Shown piece after piece: positions 1 through 8,939 of a stretch of 58,095 nucleotides of DNA. Under the pieces are notes generated by a model. That model was not told the origin of the DNA and did no database searches. It saw only the letters and a program-made list of their open reading frames with translations. The stretch's first letter is position 1, and each line of letters opens with the position of its first letter. The position numbers and the translations under genes were made by a program. Source of the DNA: Pseudomonadota bacterium (GTDB lineage: Bacteria > Desulfobacterota > Desulfobulbia > Desulfobulbales > SURF-16); assembly GCA_018816555.1 (NCBI GenBank), contig JAHIVT010000044.1, positions 1-58,095 of the forward strand. Direction: 5' to 3'.

Positions 1-320
1 AGCTGGGGAAATGACAAATAGGGAATGCGAAGTTCTGCCAGGGCAACGGCTTCGGGATTTTTACGGGTAATGACATTACCCACAACAACAAGATCAGGCC
101 GGGGATCGAGATTCTCTGCACGGTATCCCTCAAGAATAGGAATACCGGTACGGGCAAGAAATTCACTCATGGGAGGATAAACATGGCTGTCTGAACCGGA
201 GACGTGGTAACCCTGATTCTTCAGCATACCCGCCATGGCGGCCATTCCTGTACCACACACACCCATGAGATGGATATGCCGAGGGGACTCAGGATAGATA
301 TTCAGAGAGGTATCAAGCAT
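1..320 (-). CDS. mpl: Mpl, UDP-N-acetylmuramate tripeptide ligase (N-terminal part, runs off the window)
   Basis: The visible 106 residues are the N-terminal Rossmann domain of a Mur ligase. The start reads MLDTSLNIYPESPRHIHLMG and continues into a GVCGTGM glycine-rich loop and a SGSD strand end, as in Mpl and MurC. The text around residues 50-75 (PMSEFLARTGIPILEGY) and the VVVGNVITRKNPE stretch are typical of Mpl, which ligates recycled murein tripeptide to UDP-MurNAc in the cytoplasm, rather than MurC; this assignment is by memory of the family. The ATG at 320 has a GAGGGG element just upstream. An in-frame ATG at 344 overlaps the preceding stop as ATGA and is a possible alternative start. 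The C-terminal part lies beyond base 1. Confidence 0.8.
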   Translation of the reverse strand, partial: MLDTSLNIYPESPRHIHLMGVCGTGMAAMAGMLKNQGYHVSGSDSHVYPPMSEFLARTGIPILEGYRAENLDPRPDLVVVGNVITRKNPEAVALAELRIPYLSFPQ

Positions 321-340
321 TGCCCCCTCTTCCGGATAGG

Positions 341-532
341 TCATGACCGAACGGTGCTCAAAACCTTCTTATAAACCTGTTCAAAAGTCTCATCAAAATT
401 AGCAGGAGAAAGCCGACCGCACTCAATAAACTTAACGACTATTTCCTTGGTGACCTTGAGGATCGCCTCATCGGTTATCGGCTTGAACGCTGCCTTGTCC
501 TGCGCGTCACCCTGATTTTTGCCTGATGACAT
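341..532 (-). CDS. Conserved-looking 63-aa hypothetical protein upstream of mpl
   Basis: This is a 63-residue acidic/basic helical protein beginning MSSGKNQGDAQDKAAF, with no membrane segment or cysteine motif. The start ATG at 532 is preceded by CGGAG at a normal distance. The stop TGA overlaps an in-frame mpl ATG as ATGA, so it is probably the first gene of an mpl transcript. The mixed charged and hydrophobic pattern (ITDEAILKVTKEIVVKFIE) looks like a folded helical protein. I do not recognise the family and assign no function. Confidence 0.6.
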   Translation of the reverse strand: MSSGKNQGDAQDKAAFKPITDEAILKVTKEIVVKFIECGRLSPANFDETFEQVYKKVLSTVRS

Positions 533-577
533 GATAAAACTCCGTTAAGGATATATTACCGGTTTACATCAAAGAAA

Positions 578-725
578 ACAAAAAAGCCTCTGCGGTGTAA
601 AAGAAGGCCAATTCTTGAGTACCGACAGAGGCTATCTTTAATATAAGGAAAAACTTATAGGCCCTCCCCGATTAAAGATCCTTATAACTTGTTATCCGGC
701 AGATCGTACCGCAACATTATTAATA
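578..725 (-). ncRNA. Possible small structured RNA or leader between tRNA-Ala and the mpl unit
   Basis: A minus-strand promoter-like pair, TTGATT at 749-744 and TATTAA at 725-720 with an 18-base spacer, is followed by a structured stretch. A perfect 9-bp inverted repeat (ATCTTTAAT at 634-642, ATTAAAGAT at 671-679) encloses a small ATAAG/CTTAT hairpin, and the terminator at 580-633 comes last. The expected RNA is about 135 nt. I recognise no known RNA family. It may instead be tRNA trailer sequence. Confidence 0.3.
580..633 (-). terminator. Intrinsic terminator or attenuator downstream of tRNA-Ala
   Basis: On the minus strand AGCCTCTG-T-CGGT pairs with ACCG-CAGAGGCT across a loop of about 24 bases, and the stem is followed at once by TTTTTT (complement of the A-run at 580-585). 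It would end transcripts that start at the tRNA, and could also act as an attenuator in the leader of the 63-aa gene and mpl, whose start is about 50 bases further on. Confidence 0.65.
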
Positions 726-767
726 TGTATTTTGCGACTCCCTAATCAATATTGTCGCTAAGTAAAA

Positions 768-843
<76 letters not shown>

Positions 844-1169
844 ACACAGCGGTCGAAATTTTGAGCACTTATAATATTAATGAATAATGACTGTCAAGGT
901 TTTTTTCCCCGCCCCACCTAACACATTGAGTAACCACACCTATAAATTCTTGCTGCAAAGCATTTTTCTTGCGAACATTTTTGTTGTTTGCTAAGGTGTT
1001 CTTGTTAAGGCTTAAGTAGTATGAGCGATCAAACATATCTCGCAATTGTTGGGATATTCTTTGAAAGTTTTCCTCTACGTAATCCCATTGCCGGTCTTGC
1101 ATGCTTGTTCATGACCCGGTTCCTGATCATAAATATTTGTCAAATTTAACTACGTAAGGGAGCACATAG
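844..1169. other. Intergenic region between tRNA-Ala and mreB
   Basis: This stretch holds the tRNA promoter and the upstream region of mreB. A weak plus-strand promoter candidate, TTGTTC (1106-1111), a 17-base spacer and CATAAA, precedes mreB. A 77-codon minus-strand ORF (869-1102) is open here, but it lacks a ribosome binding site and its end runs through the tRNA promoter, so I do not call it a gene. Confidence 0.5.
869..897 (-). promoter_or_regulatory. Sigma-70-type promoter for tRNA-Ala
   Basis: On the minus strand a perfect TTGACA (897-892) is followed after 17 bases by TTATAA (874-869). The predicted start lies about 20 bases before the tRNA 5' end at 843. Confidence 0.7.
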
Positions 1170-2207
<1,038 letters not shown>

Positions 2208-2216
2208 TTTATCCTG

Positions 2217-3077
2217 ATGAGAAAAAAAAATAAGAAATCAAAGCAGATCCAGCTTTTTTTCCTCTTCGGCTCCATCCTGACCTTCATCCTCATTCTGATT
2301 GCCTCAACCGTGGGCCGCCAGGAATTAAACGGACCGCAAAGACTTGCTCTCGACCTGATAGGAAAAGGCCAGTATGTTTTTACGCGCCTTACAACCGGCG
2401 TAGCCAATGTCTGGGCTGATTATATCGCCCTCGTTCATATCCGGGATGAGAACAAGAGACTCAGTGAAGAACTTGACAAATTCAAGGAAACCAATATCAA
2501 GTATCGTGAGGCGGTTGCCACCAATGTCCGCTTGAGCAAACTGCTGCAGGTCAAAGATTCTCTGCCTCCCCCCACACTGACTGCCCAGATCGTGGGTCGC
2601 GATCCATCCCTCTGGTTCCGGACCATCATTATTGACAGAGGCAGCAGCGAAGGGGTGGAAAAGGGCATGCCGGTCGTCACCGTTGAAGGGGTAGTTGGTC
2701 AGATACTGGACACGTCACCGAACTATTCGAAAGTTCTTCTGGCCAATGACCCGAACAGCGCCATTGATGTTCTCGTCCAGAAAAACCGGGTACAGGGGAT
2801 TGTCAAGGGAAACGGCAGCAACGGCTTTAACCTTCTCTATGTCTTAAAAAATGCCGATGTTGAAAAAGGTGATGCCATCGTCACCTCCGGCCTGGGTGAT
2901 ATCTTCCCTAAAGGTCTGCCGGTGGGCACGGTTTCCGAGGTCACCAAAAGCAAACGGGGAATGTTTCAGCAAATTGATGTTGAACCGTCGGTAGATTTTT
3001 CGCAGCTTGAATATCTGATTATTATCATGCATGAAAATTCATTGGCAGATCAGGACTTTGGGAAACAATACCATTAA
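2217..3077 (+). CDS. mreC: Rod-shape-determining protein MreC
   Basis: This is a 286-residue bitopic protein. A basic N-terminus is followed by one membrane segment (about residues 10-30), then a charged coiled coil (about 65-95, HIRDENKRLSEELDKFK) and the periplasmic beta-rich MreC core with IVGRDPSLWFRTIIIDRGS and GDAIVTSGLGDIFPKGLPVG. MreC links MreB and MreD in the cytoplasm and membrane with PBP2 in the periplasm. The ATG lies 9 bases after the mreB stop and has no evident Shine-Dalgarno sequence, which suggests translational coupling. It ends 2 bases before mreD. Confidence 0.95.
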   Translation: MRKKNKKSKQIQLFFLFGSILTFILILIASTVGRQELNGPQRLALDLIGKGQYVFTRLTTGVANVWADYIALVHIRDENKRLSEELDKFKETNIKYREAVATNVRLSKLLQVKDSLPPPTLTAQIVGRDPSLWFRTIIIDRGSSEGVEKGMPVVTVEGVVGQILDTSPNYSKVLLANDPNSAIDVLVQKNRVQGIVKGNGSNGFNLLYVLKNADVEKGDAIVTSGLGDIFPKGLPVGTVSEVTKSKRGMFQQIDVEPSVDFSQLEYLIIIMHENSLADQDFGKQYH

Positions 3078-3079
3078 TC

Positions 3080-3616
3080 ATGCCTGTAATTTCCTACTTT
3101 TTCCTTGGCGTTTTTCTGTTGATCCTGCAGACCTCCCTGATGACAATTCTGCCTCAGTGGGTCGGCAGTCCTGATCCTTTTTTTGTGCTCATAGTCTTTG
3201 TGTCCATCCGGCTCAAGTTCATCCATGGTGCCGTGCTGTTACTTCTACTTGGGCTTATTATGGATATTTTCTCCGGAATTTTTCTGGGAATCTACCCGAT
3301 CACCTACCTGTTGCTTTTTTTTCTGCTGCATGGAATTGCGCGAAGGCTGGCCATCCACGAAGCGGTCCATCGCATCCCCCTGGTGATTGTCAGCTATCTC
3401 TTTGTCAATAGCCTTCTTTATACTTTTGCATCATACCTGGCACCGGAAAATGAATTGATATGGAACTGGAAAGAGATCCTCATGCAAATCCTGCTGCTCG
3501 CCATCATTACCTTGCCTCTTTTTACGCTTTTTGAAACATTTTACACCATACTGACTCCTAAAAAAGCAGCCCAGCTTTTTCTCCGGCCAAAAAATAAAAA
3601 CACTTTCAGGGATTAA
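3080..3616 (+). CDS. mreD: Rod-shape-determining membrane protein MreD
   Basis: The product is 178 residues and almost entirely hydrophobic, with about five membrane segments (for example VISYFFLGVFLLILQTSLM at the N-terminus and ILLLAIITLPLFTLFETFY near the C-terminus). Size, topology and position between mreC and the PBP2 gene identify it as MreD; sequence conservation in this family is low. The start follows the mreC stop by 2 bases. The C-terminal tail is basic and probably cytoplasmic. Confidence 0.88.
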   Translation: MPVISYFFLGVFLLILQTSLMTILPQWVGSPDPFFVLIVFVSIRLKFIHGAVLLLLLGLIMDIFSGIFLGIYPITYLLLFFLLHGIARRLAIHEAVHRIPLVIVSYLFVNSLLYTFASYLAPENELIWNWKEILMQILLLAIITLPLFTLFETFYTILTPKKAAQLFLRPKNKNTFRD

Positions 3617-3637
3617 CCCGTTTCCTAATTTCTTATC

Positions 3638-5506
3638 ATGCCCAGAATACGGAGAACAATCGAAAAAATACACAAAATCGATGAGGAAGAGCTGATCATC
3701 CTCAAAAAACGGGTTGATATTGCCACAGCCGTTATCATCGTTTTCATCGCCATTCTCATCGCCAGACTCTGGTTTCTACAGATCAAAAAAGGTGAGGAAT
3801 ACGTAAAACTCTCGGAAAACAACAGAATCCGCATCCAGCAGATCCAGGCACCCCGAGGTAACATTCTTGACCGATTCGGCCGGGTTATCATCACCAACCG
3901 CCCATATTTCAATCTGGTCTGGACCAAGGAAGATGCCCCGAATCCGGACGAGGTGATAAAACGGCTCGCGCAGATCCTGCATGAGGATATTTCCAACCTG
4001 CTGACCTCTATCCGGGAAGCATCAGGCCAGCCTCGCTACATGCCGATCCTGCTGCAAGAGGACATTGACTGGCAAACCCTGGTCTACATCGAAAACCACC
4101 ATTTCGAACTGCCGGGTGTCCGCGTTGAGGCAGTGCCAAGCCGCGATTACCTATACGGCAACATGGCGTCCCATCTGATCGGCTATCTGGGACAGATCAA
4201 CAAGGAAGAGCTGGAAAACCGCAAAGCAAACAAGTATCAGGGCGGTGACCTCATCGGAAAGATGGGAATTGAAAAACTTTTTGAAAAAGAGTTGCGGGGC
4301 GAAAAAGGCTACCGTTACCTTGAGGTTGACGTCCTTGGTTTTGAACAGCAGATACTCCGGCATCAAGACCCCCTGCCGGGGAACGATCTGCAACTGACCA
4401 TCGATACAGACCTGCAGCTGACCGCCGAAAAAGCTCTGGAAGGGGTCGGCGGTGCCGTGGTGGTCATGGATGTCAACACGGGTAAACTGCTGACATTGGC
4501 CAGCTCACCTCCTCTTCAGCTTAATGAGTTCATCGGCGGTATTTCCACCAAGGTGTGGCAGGAGCATCTCAACGACCCTCTGCATCCCTTGATCGACAAA
4601 ACCATCCAGGGTCAGTATCCCCCCGGATCGACATACAAAATTGTTACGGCGCTGGCCGGTTTGGGTGAAAAAATTATCACCCCGCAAACCGTTTTCTACT
4701 GCAACGGCGGGCTCAATATCTATAATCGTCGCTATGGCTGCTGGAAACCATCAGGACACGGCGCGATCAGCCTGCAGAGGGCTCTGGCCGAATCCTGCGA
4801 TGTCTATTTTTATCAGGTCGGACAACGGCTCGGCGTAGATAAACTTGCAGCCTATGCAGAAAGTTTAGGTCTTGGCCAGAAAACCGGCATTGACCTGGAA
4901 AATGAAAAACCCGGGCTCATCCCCACCGCAGCCTGGAAGAAAAAGAAAAAAAATGAATCGTGGCAGGACGGCGAAACCCTTTCCATAGCCATAGGTCAGG
5001 GATTTGATCTTGCGACCCCATTACAGATCTGCCGCATGACGGCGGCCCTGGTTAATGGGGGCAAGCTCTATAAACCCCAGATTATCGAAGCGATCATGGA
5101 CCCTGAGGGCGCTACCATTAAAAAGATTCAACCCGATCTTCTCGGCACGGTCTACGGATCAGCTCAGGACAGGAATCTCATTATAAAGGGGCTCATCGAT
5201 GCGGTGAACACTAAACACGGTACAGCCGGCAGCGCCAAAATGTCATCGATTACGGTGGGTGGCAAGACCGGTACCGCCCAGGTGGTGCGCATGGCGAAAT
5301 TCAAAAGCATACCGCAGTCGCTGCTTCCAAGACAGTACAAGGATCATGCCTGGTTTACCTGCTTTGCCCCTGCGGAGAAACCGGAAATTGCCATAACGGT
5401 GCTTGTCGAGCATAGCGGCCATGGCGGTTCGGTGGCTGCGCCTATTGCCAAACAGGTGCTGGAAGAGTATTTTAAGGATAAGATCGTTGTAGAAACTGAC
5501 CAGTAA
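3638..5506 (+). CDS. mrdA: Penicillin-binding protein 2, elongasome transpeptidase
   Basis: This 622-residue class B PBP crosslinks peptidoglycan during elongation. A single membrane anchor lies at about residues 28-48, followed by the dimerisation/pedestal region with PRGNILDRFGRVI. The transpeptidase domain carries the active-site SxxK (PGSTYKI, Ser about 331), the SCD-type SxN-like motif (AESCDVY) and KTGTAQV (Lys about 543). A lysine-rich stretch (WKKKKKNES, about residues 428-436) lies in a loop and may be lineage-specific. It is 21 bases downstream of mreD in the same operon and is the usual partner of RodA. Confidence 0.96.
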   Translation: MPRIRRTIEKIHKIDEEELIILKKRVDIATAVIIVFIAILIARLWFLQIKKGEEYVKLSENNRIRIQQIQAPRGNILDRFGRVIITNRPYFNLVWTKEDAPNPDEVIKRLAQILHEDISNLLTSIREASGQPRYMPILLQEDIDWQTLVYIENHHFELPGVRVEAVPSRDYLYGNMASHLIGYLGQINKEELENRKANKYQGGDLIGKMGIEKLFEKELRGEKGYRYLEVDVLGFEQQILRHQDPLPGNDLQLTIDTDLQLTAEKALEGVGGAVVVMDVNTGKLLTLASSPPLQLNEFIGGISTKVWQEHLNDPLHPLIDKTIQGQYPPGSTYKIVTALAGLGEKIITPQTVFYCNGGLNIYNRRYGCWKPSGHGAISLQRALAESCDVYFYQVGQRLGVDKLAAYAESLGLGQKTGIDLENEKPGLIPTAAWKKKKKNESWQDGETLSIAIGQGFDLATPLQICRMTAALVNGGKLYKPQIIEAIMDPEGATIKKIQPDLLGTVYGSAQDRNLIIKGLIDAVNTKHGTAGSAKMSSITVGGKTGTAQVVRMAKFKSIPQSLLPRQYKDHAWFTCFAPAEKPEIAITVLVEHSGHGGSVAAPIAKQVLEEYFKDKIVVETDQ

Positions 5507-5538
5507 ATTTAACTATAATACCTTCCTTCCCTGGATGG

Positions 5539-5561
5539 GGCAGGTACTGCTTTAACCTGCC
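5539..5561 (+). other. Hairpin between mrdA and rodA
   Basis: GGCAGGT and ACCTGCC form a perfect 7-bp stem with a 9-base loop in the 102-base gap. Only a short, broken T-run follows (CCCTTTATTTATG), so it is a weak terminator or an mRNA-processing hairpin that could lower rodA expression relative to mrdA. Confidence 0.4.
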
Positions 5562-5608
5562 AGCCCTTTATTTATGATACAGCTTGAGATAAATTTTTAG
5601 CCTTCATT

Positions 5609-6721
5609 ATGTTACGCTTTGACCGACGACTCTTACAGCATTTTGATTGGATTATCCTGATCTGGCTGGCACTTATTGTCACCATGTGCCTGATGAACCT
5701 TTACAGCGCAGTTTATCCGGATAAACCACCGGGCACCCCGGTCTATATCAAGCAGCTCTATTATTTCATTATGGGCATGGGCTTGGTGCTGGCCATCATC
5801 AGTGTCGACTACCGCATCTTCATGGCATGGAACTACCCCATGTACGGCACCATCTGCCTATTGCTGCTTTATGCCCTGATTTTAGGCAAAACCCAGTCAG
5901 GTGCCCAACGCTGGATCAACCTCGGTTTTTTTAATCTGCAACCGTCTGAACCGGCCAAACTCATGCTCGTTATCACCCTGGCAAGTTACTATTCCCGGAA
6001 AGACACAGGCAAGGGATTTACCTTAAAAGAACTGGGAATCCCCATAGCCCTGACACTCGTCCCCTTTCTGCTTATCATGAAACAGCCGGATCTGGGCACG
6101 GCCCTCATGCTTGGCTTTATCTTTGTTTCCATGACCCTCTTTGTCAAACTCAAATGGCAAACACTGAATATTCTGCTGGGCGTCTGCGCCTCTCTCATCC
6201 CCATCGCCTGGAAGTTTGTTCTCAAACCATATCAACGCCAGCGCATTGAAACATTTCTCAACCCGGAGGCAGATCCCTTAAACAGCGGCTATCATATCAT
6301 GCAGTCAAAGATCGCGGTGGGAAGCGGGCTGACGGTCGGTAAAGGATATCTGGCCGGAACCCAGGGGCATCTGGATTTCCTGCCGGAACGTCATACGGAC
6401 TTTGCCTTTTCCATCTGGGCCGAGGAATTCGGTTTTGTCGGCTCTGTTCTGTTTTTATCGATTTATTTTTTTCTCATCCTCTGGGGTTTGAACAGTGCCG
6501 TGTCGTCCCGGGACAAATTCGGCACCCTGCTCTGTATCGGCGTGGTGTCCCTCATCTTCTGGCAGGCATTCATCAATCTTGCCATGGTCATGGGAATGCT
6601 GCCCGTGGTCGGCATGCCCCTGCCCCTTTTCAGCTACGGGGGCTCGTCGCTTCTTACCACCATGGCCGGCATAGGAATCCTCATCAGTGTCAGGATGCGA
6701 CGCTATCAGGTACCCGGTTAG
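5609..6721 (+). CDS. rodA: Peptidoglycan glycosyltransferase RodA (SEDS family)
   Basis: This 370-residue polytopic protein has about ten membrane segments. SEDS hallmarks are the cytoplasmic-side GAQRWINLGFFNLQPSEPAKL, the large periplasmic loop with GSGLTVGKGYLAGTQGHLDF and LPERHTDFAFSIWAEEFGF, and the C-terminal GMPLPLFSYGGSSLLTTM. RodA polymerises lipid II together with PBP2 (mrdA, just upstream). It lacks a clear Shine-Dalgarno sequence. The gene ends in TAG, one of eleven terminal TAG codons I count in this window. Confidence 0.96.
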   Translation: MLRFDRRLLQHFDWIILIWLALIVTMCLMNLYSAVYPDKPPGTPVYIKQLYYFIMGMGLVLAIISVDYRIFMAWNYPMYGTICLLLLYALILGKTQSGAQRWINLGFFNLQPSEPAKLMLVITLASYYSRKDTGKGFTLKELGIPIALTLVPFLLIMKQPDLGTALMLGFIFVSMTLFVKLKWQTLNILLGVCASLIPIAWKFVLKPYQRQRIETFLNPEADPLNSGYHIMQSKIAVGSGLTVGKGYLAGTQGHLDFLPERHTDFAFSIWAEEFGFVGSVLFLSIYFFLILWGLNSAVSSRDKFGTLLCIGVVSLIFWQAFINLAMVMGMLPVVGMPLPLFSYGGSSLLTTMAGIGILISVRMRRYQVPG

Positions 6722-6896
6722 CTCCATATCTTTTCATGCAATTCCGCACCTCAGCAGGGGATGCGTTTTTGATTAAAACCCCTCCCTTACCATTGATATT
6801 GCGTCCTAACACAAGATACAGACTTCTTGCCATTACCCACTCTACCACAGGACCATTTTGTCCTTGTCCCATGAAGAAAAGGATCAATTGTGCCAT
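6690..6896 (-). CDS. Doubtful 68-aa ORF convergent with rodA
   Basis: The ATG at 6896 has a good AGGGG ribosome binding site, and the sequence (MAQLILFFMGQGQNGPVVEW, later GGVLIKNASPAEVRN) is not obviously random. The end overlaps the last 32 bases of rodA on the other strand. No family is recognised and no membrane segment is clear. It may be a small gene or chance reading frame in a decayed region. Confidence 0.25.
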   Translation of the reverse strand: MAQLILFFMGQGQNGPVVEWVMARSLYLVLGRNINGKGGVLIKNASPAEVRNCMKRYGANRVPDSVAS

Positions 6897-7004
6897 TCAT
6901 ATTCCCCTCATTTTATCTAAAATATTTTTGTCATTGAGTACTTTTCCCAGATGTGCTTAAATCATAGATAGGTAGACATACTGATACCCAAGCTCAGCTT
7001 TTAT

Positions 7005-7221
7005 TTATTCATAAATATCGAAGTGTTGGTATGAGGGGGTGGAATCAGTTGAACAGATAAAATTTCTCATTGGAAACTCATGTTACTTCATGCAGGGTTA
7101 CTTCTTTTCTCCGCCCATTTCCCCTGAAGATTTAACTAAACTGTTACAAAATAATGCAGAGTGTACAAATAAAGGGTTATACCGATTTACCAAGGATGTT
7201 TATGCTGTCGCCAAAATCTGA
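7005..7221 (+). pseudogene. Relic of an EAL-domain (c-di-GMP phosphodiesterase) gene, C-terminal end
   Basis: The open frame contains EGVESVEQIKFLIGNSC, then QGYFFSPPISPEDLTKLLQ. These match the EAL-domain end (consensus-like AEGVET.EQL..L..LGC...QGY.FS.P). The strand before it (IEVLV) is in another frame, one base away from EGVES, and a stop lies at 7012-7014 in the EGVES frame. The EAL, DDF and other catalytic motifs are absent upstream. I read it as the last roughly 65 codons of a destroyed phosphodiesterase gene, with no functional product. Confidence 0.55.
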
Positions 7222-7358
7222 GTATCAGGTAACCATCGCCTTGCCGCTCTGTTTTCCTTGCGCGCAGTGAATGAAAAACCAAATCAGACCCACTGGTCGA
7301 GGCCACTCCCCGTAATATCTTATAGATTTTTTTTACGGCAATGAGATATTCCCCTTGT

Positions 7359-7577
7359 TTATCCTGCTATGGCTCCAAAAAAACCCTTCATCACGTCAAC
7401 GATGCCATACTGGACGATGGCACTGCCCAGACATGTCAACCCCCAGGCACCAATCACCGCGCAGATATTGAAAATAGTTCCGGTTCCAACATGACTTGCT
7501 GCTTCAGCAATATCTTCATTGTAGTCGTAGCCGTCGATAACCGAAGTACATGCATGATTTTTGGCTGTATTTTTCAT
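7359..7577 (-). CDS. 72-aa hydrophobic peptide of unknown function under a sigma-54 promoter
   Basis: The ATG at 7577 follows an excellent ribosome binding site (GGGAGGAGAAGCA). The product has a polar N-terminal half (MKNTAKNHACTSVIDGYDYN, then EDIAEAASHVGTG) and a glycine-rich hydrophobic half (TIFNICAVIGAWGLTCLGSA and onwards) that could span the membrane once or twice. It has three cysteines (about residues 10, 39, 49) and no lipobox, double-glycine leader or signal-peptidase site that I can defend. It stands alone between the EAL relic and hemH. Promoter and ribosome site make expression likely. A small membrane protein or a secreted peptide are both possible; I recognise no family. Confidence 0.65.
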   Translation of the reverse strand: MKNTAKNHACTSVIDGYDYNEDIAEAASHVGTGTIFNICAVIGAWGLTCLGSAIVQYGIVDVMKGFFGAIAG

Positions 7578-7636
7578 TGCTTCTCCTCCCTGTATCTCTC
7601 GCAAGATGCGTTGTGTTTGCCTTTTAAATTATATAT

Positions 7637-7652
7637 AGCACCAGACGTGCCA
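7637..7652 (-). promoter_or_regulatory. Sigma-54 (-24/-12) promoter
   Basis: On the minus strand the sequence TGGCACGTCTGGTGCT matches the consensus TGGCACG-N4-TTGCW at all but one position (G for T in the -12 box), with the invariant GG and GC exactly 10 bases apart. The expected start site, about 7626, gives a leader of about 48 bases before the 72-aa ORF. No sigma-54 activator gene is present in the window. Confidence 0.8.
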
Positions 7653-7761
7653 CAAAGAGCAGCACAGGCAAATAAACTGTCAACTTACTGAAAATAAAGA
7701 TTTTATTACTTATTGTCGCACAAGCCGAAAACGCAGAAGTGTAGCAGAAAATGGTGCGCGC

Positions 7762-7790
7762 CACATAATGTGTTGCATACAAATGCTACA
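7762..7790. promoter_or_regulatory. Inverted repeats about 115-140 bp upstream of the sigma-54 promoter (candidate activator site)
   Basis: TGTTGCAT (7771-7778), a 4-base spacer and ATGCTACA (7783-7790) form an imperfect dyad with one mismatch. A second palindrome, CACATAATGTG (7762-7772), abuts it. The distance upstream of the -24 box fits an enhancer site for an NtrC-type activator. The rest of 7578-7959 shows only AT-rich sequence. Confidence 0.45.
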
Positions 7791-7959
7791 TGTGTGCAGC
7801 AGCAAAAAACTCAACGCGCGGAAGTCCAACTGGACGGCGCACTCCTATAATGGCTTTATGTGAGAGTTTTTCCGGGTGGATAATGCGGGATAAGGAGACG
7901 ACAGGTTCTCTCTAGGGAAAAAAGAGACCGCAAAGAGGCTCAGGGAAAAGATGGGAAAA

Positions 7960-8937
7960 TCAGAACAGCCAGTTTTTCTGTCGAGCAGCTGTTTCGACAA
8001 GGTTTTTCAGGCCGGCAATAAAGCGGGGCGTGATGTTAAGGGATTCTGTTCGTTTCAGGGTCATGCCTAATGTTTCCGCCAGTTCCCGGTACTGGATATC
8101 GATTTCATAGAGGGTTTCCACATGGTCGGAAACAAAGCTGATGGGAACCATCAGCACCTTGCTGCACCCCTGTCCCGCCAGTTGTTCCAGCATGTCCGGG
8201 GTTGACGGAGAGAGCCATTCAACCGGGCCGCTTCTGCTCTGAAAGCAGAGATGGCCTTTGATGCCGGTAATTTTTTCCACTGCCTCGATGGTTTTATTCA
8301 TATCATCCAGATAAGGATCCCCTTCCTCAATAAACTGCACCGGCAGACTGTGGGCGCTGTAAACCAGTTGCGCATTGTCACCCCCGTACTGTTTCATGCC
8401 GGCAACAATGGCATCTACCAGACATTGGATATAATCCGACTGGTCCGGCCAGGCGACAATCTCCGTGATATCGAAAAATCCTTTAAAAGAGGCAGCAGCA
8501 TGATGAAGATCATCAAGAGAAGAGCCGGTGGTTGCCTTGGAGTAATGGGGGTAAAGTGTGAGGGCGATGATACGGGAAATATTCTGATCGGCAAATATCT
8601 GCAAGGTCTCATGGGCAAATGGCGGCCAATAGCGCATGGCCATGGCAACCTTGAATCTGCCAACATGGCCCAGTTCTTTCTCCAGGGCCGCACCCTGCTG
8701 CAGGGTAAGACTTTTCAGAGGAGAGCCGCCGCCGATCAAGGCATATGCTTTACGGCTTTTCGGGGCACGGCGTTTAGCGATCATCCAGGCAATGGGCTTC
8801 TGCAGAAAAGCCGGACCCAGCCGGATAATCTGGCGGTCGGAAAAAAGATTGAACAAAAAAGGCTCCACATCCTGCTGCCGTTCCGGTCCGCCCAAATTTA
8901 GCAGAATAACGGCTATGGTCTGCGACTGATCCGCCAT
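7960..8937 (-). CDS. hemH: Ferrochelatase
   Basis: This 325-residue protein inserts ferrous iron into a porphyrin in the cytoplasm. It has the N-terminal VILLNLGGPE strand, the ferrochelatase signature YSAHSLPVQFIEEGDPY with the metal-binding His, and the later VSDHVETLYEID with the conserved Glu. I start at the ATG at 8937, which has GGAGAG upstream; an in-frame TTG at 8952 is less likely. It follows the HD gene by 2 bases and belongs to the hemE cluster. Whether the substrate is protoporphyrin IX or coproporphyrin III cannot be told by eye; the AhbD-like neighbour makes coproporphyrin conceivable. Confidence 0.95.
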   Translation of the reverse strand: MADQSQTIAVILLNLGGPERQQDVEPFLFNLFSDRQIIRLGPAFLQKPIAWMIAKRRAPKSRKAYALIGGGSPLKSLTLQQGAALEKELGHVGRFKVAMAMRYWPPFAHETLQIFADQNISRIIALTLYPHYSKATTGSSLDDLHHAAASFKGFFDITEIVAWPDQSDYIQCLVDAIVAGMKQYGGDNAQLVYSAHSLPVQFIEEGDPYLDDMNKTIEAVEKITGIKGHLCFQSRSGPVEWLSPSTPDMLEQLAGQGCSKVLMVPISFVSDHVETLYEIDIQYRELAETLGMTLKRTESLNITPRFIAGLKNLVETAARQKNWLF

Positions 8938-8939
8938 GG

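Noticed and set aside
869-1102. 77-codon minus-strand ORF upstream of mreB
   Set aside because: No ribosome site, and its last codons run through a perfect TTGACA promoter for tRNA-Ala.
6736-6960. 74-codon plus-strand ORF after rodA
   Set aside because: Composition is not protein-like and there is no ribosome site; the opposite strand is the better, though still doubtful, reading.
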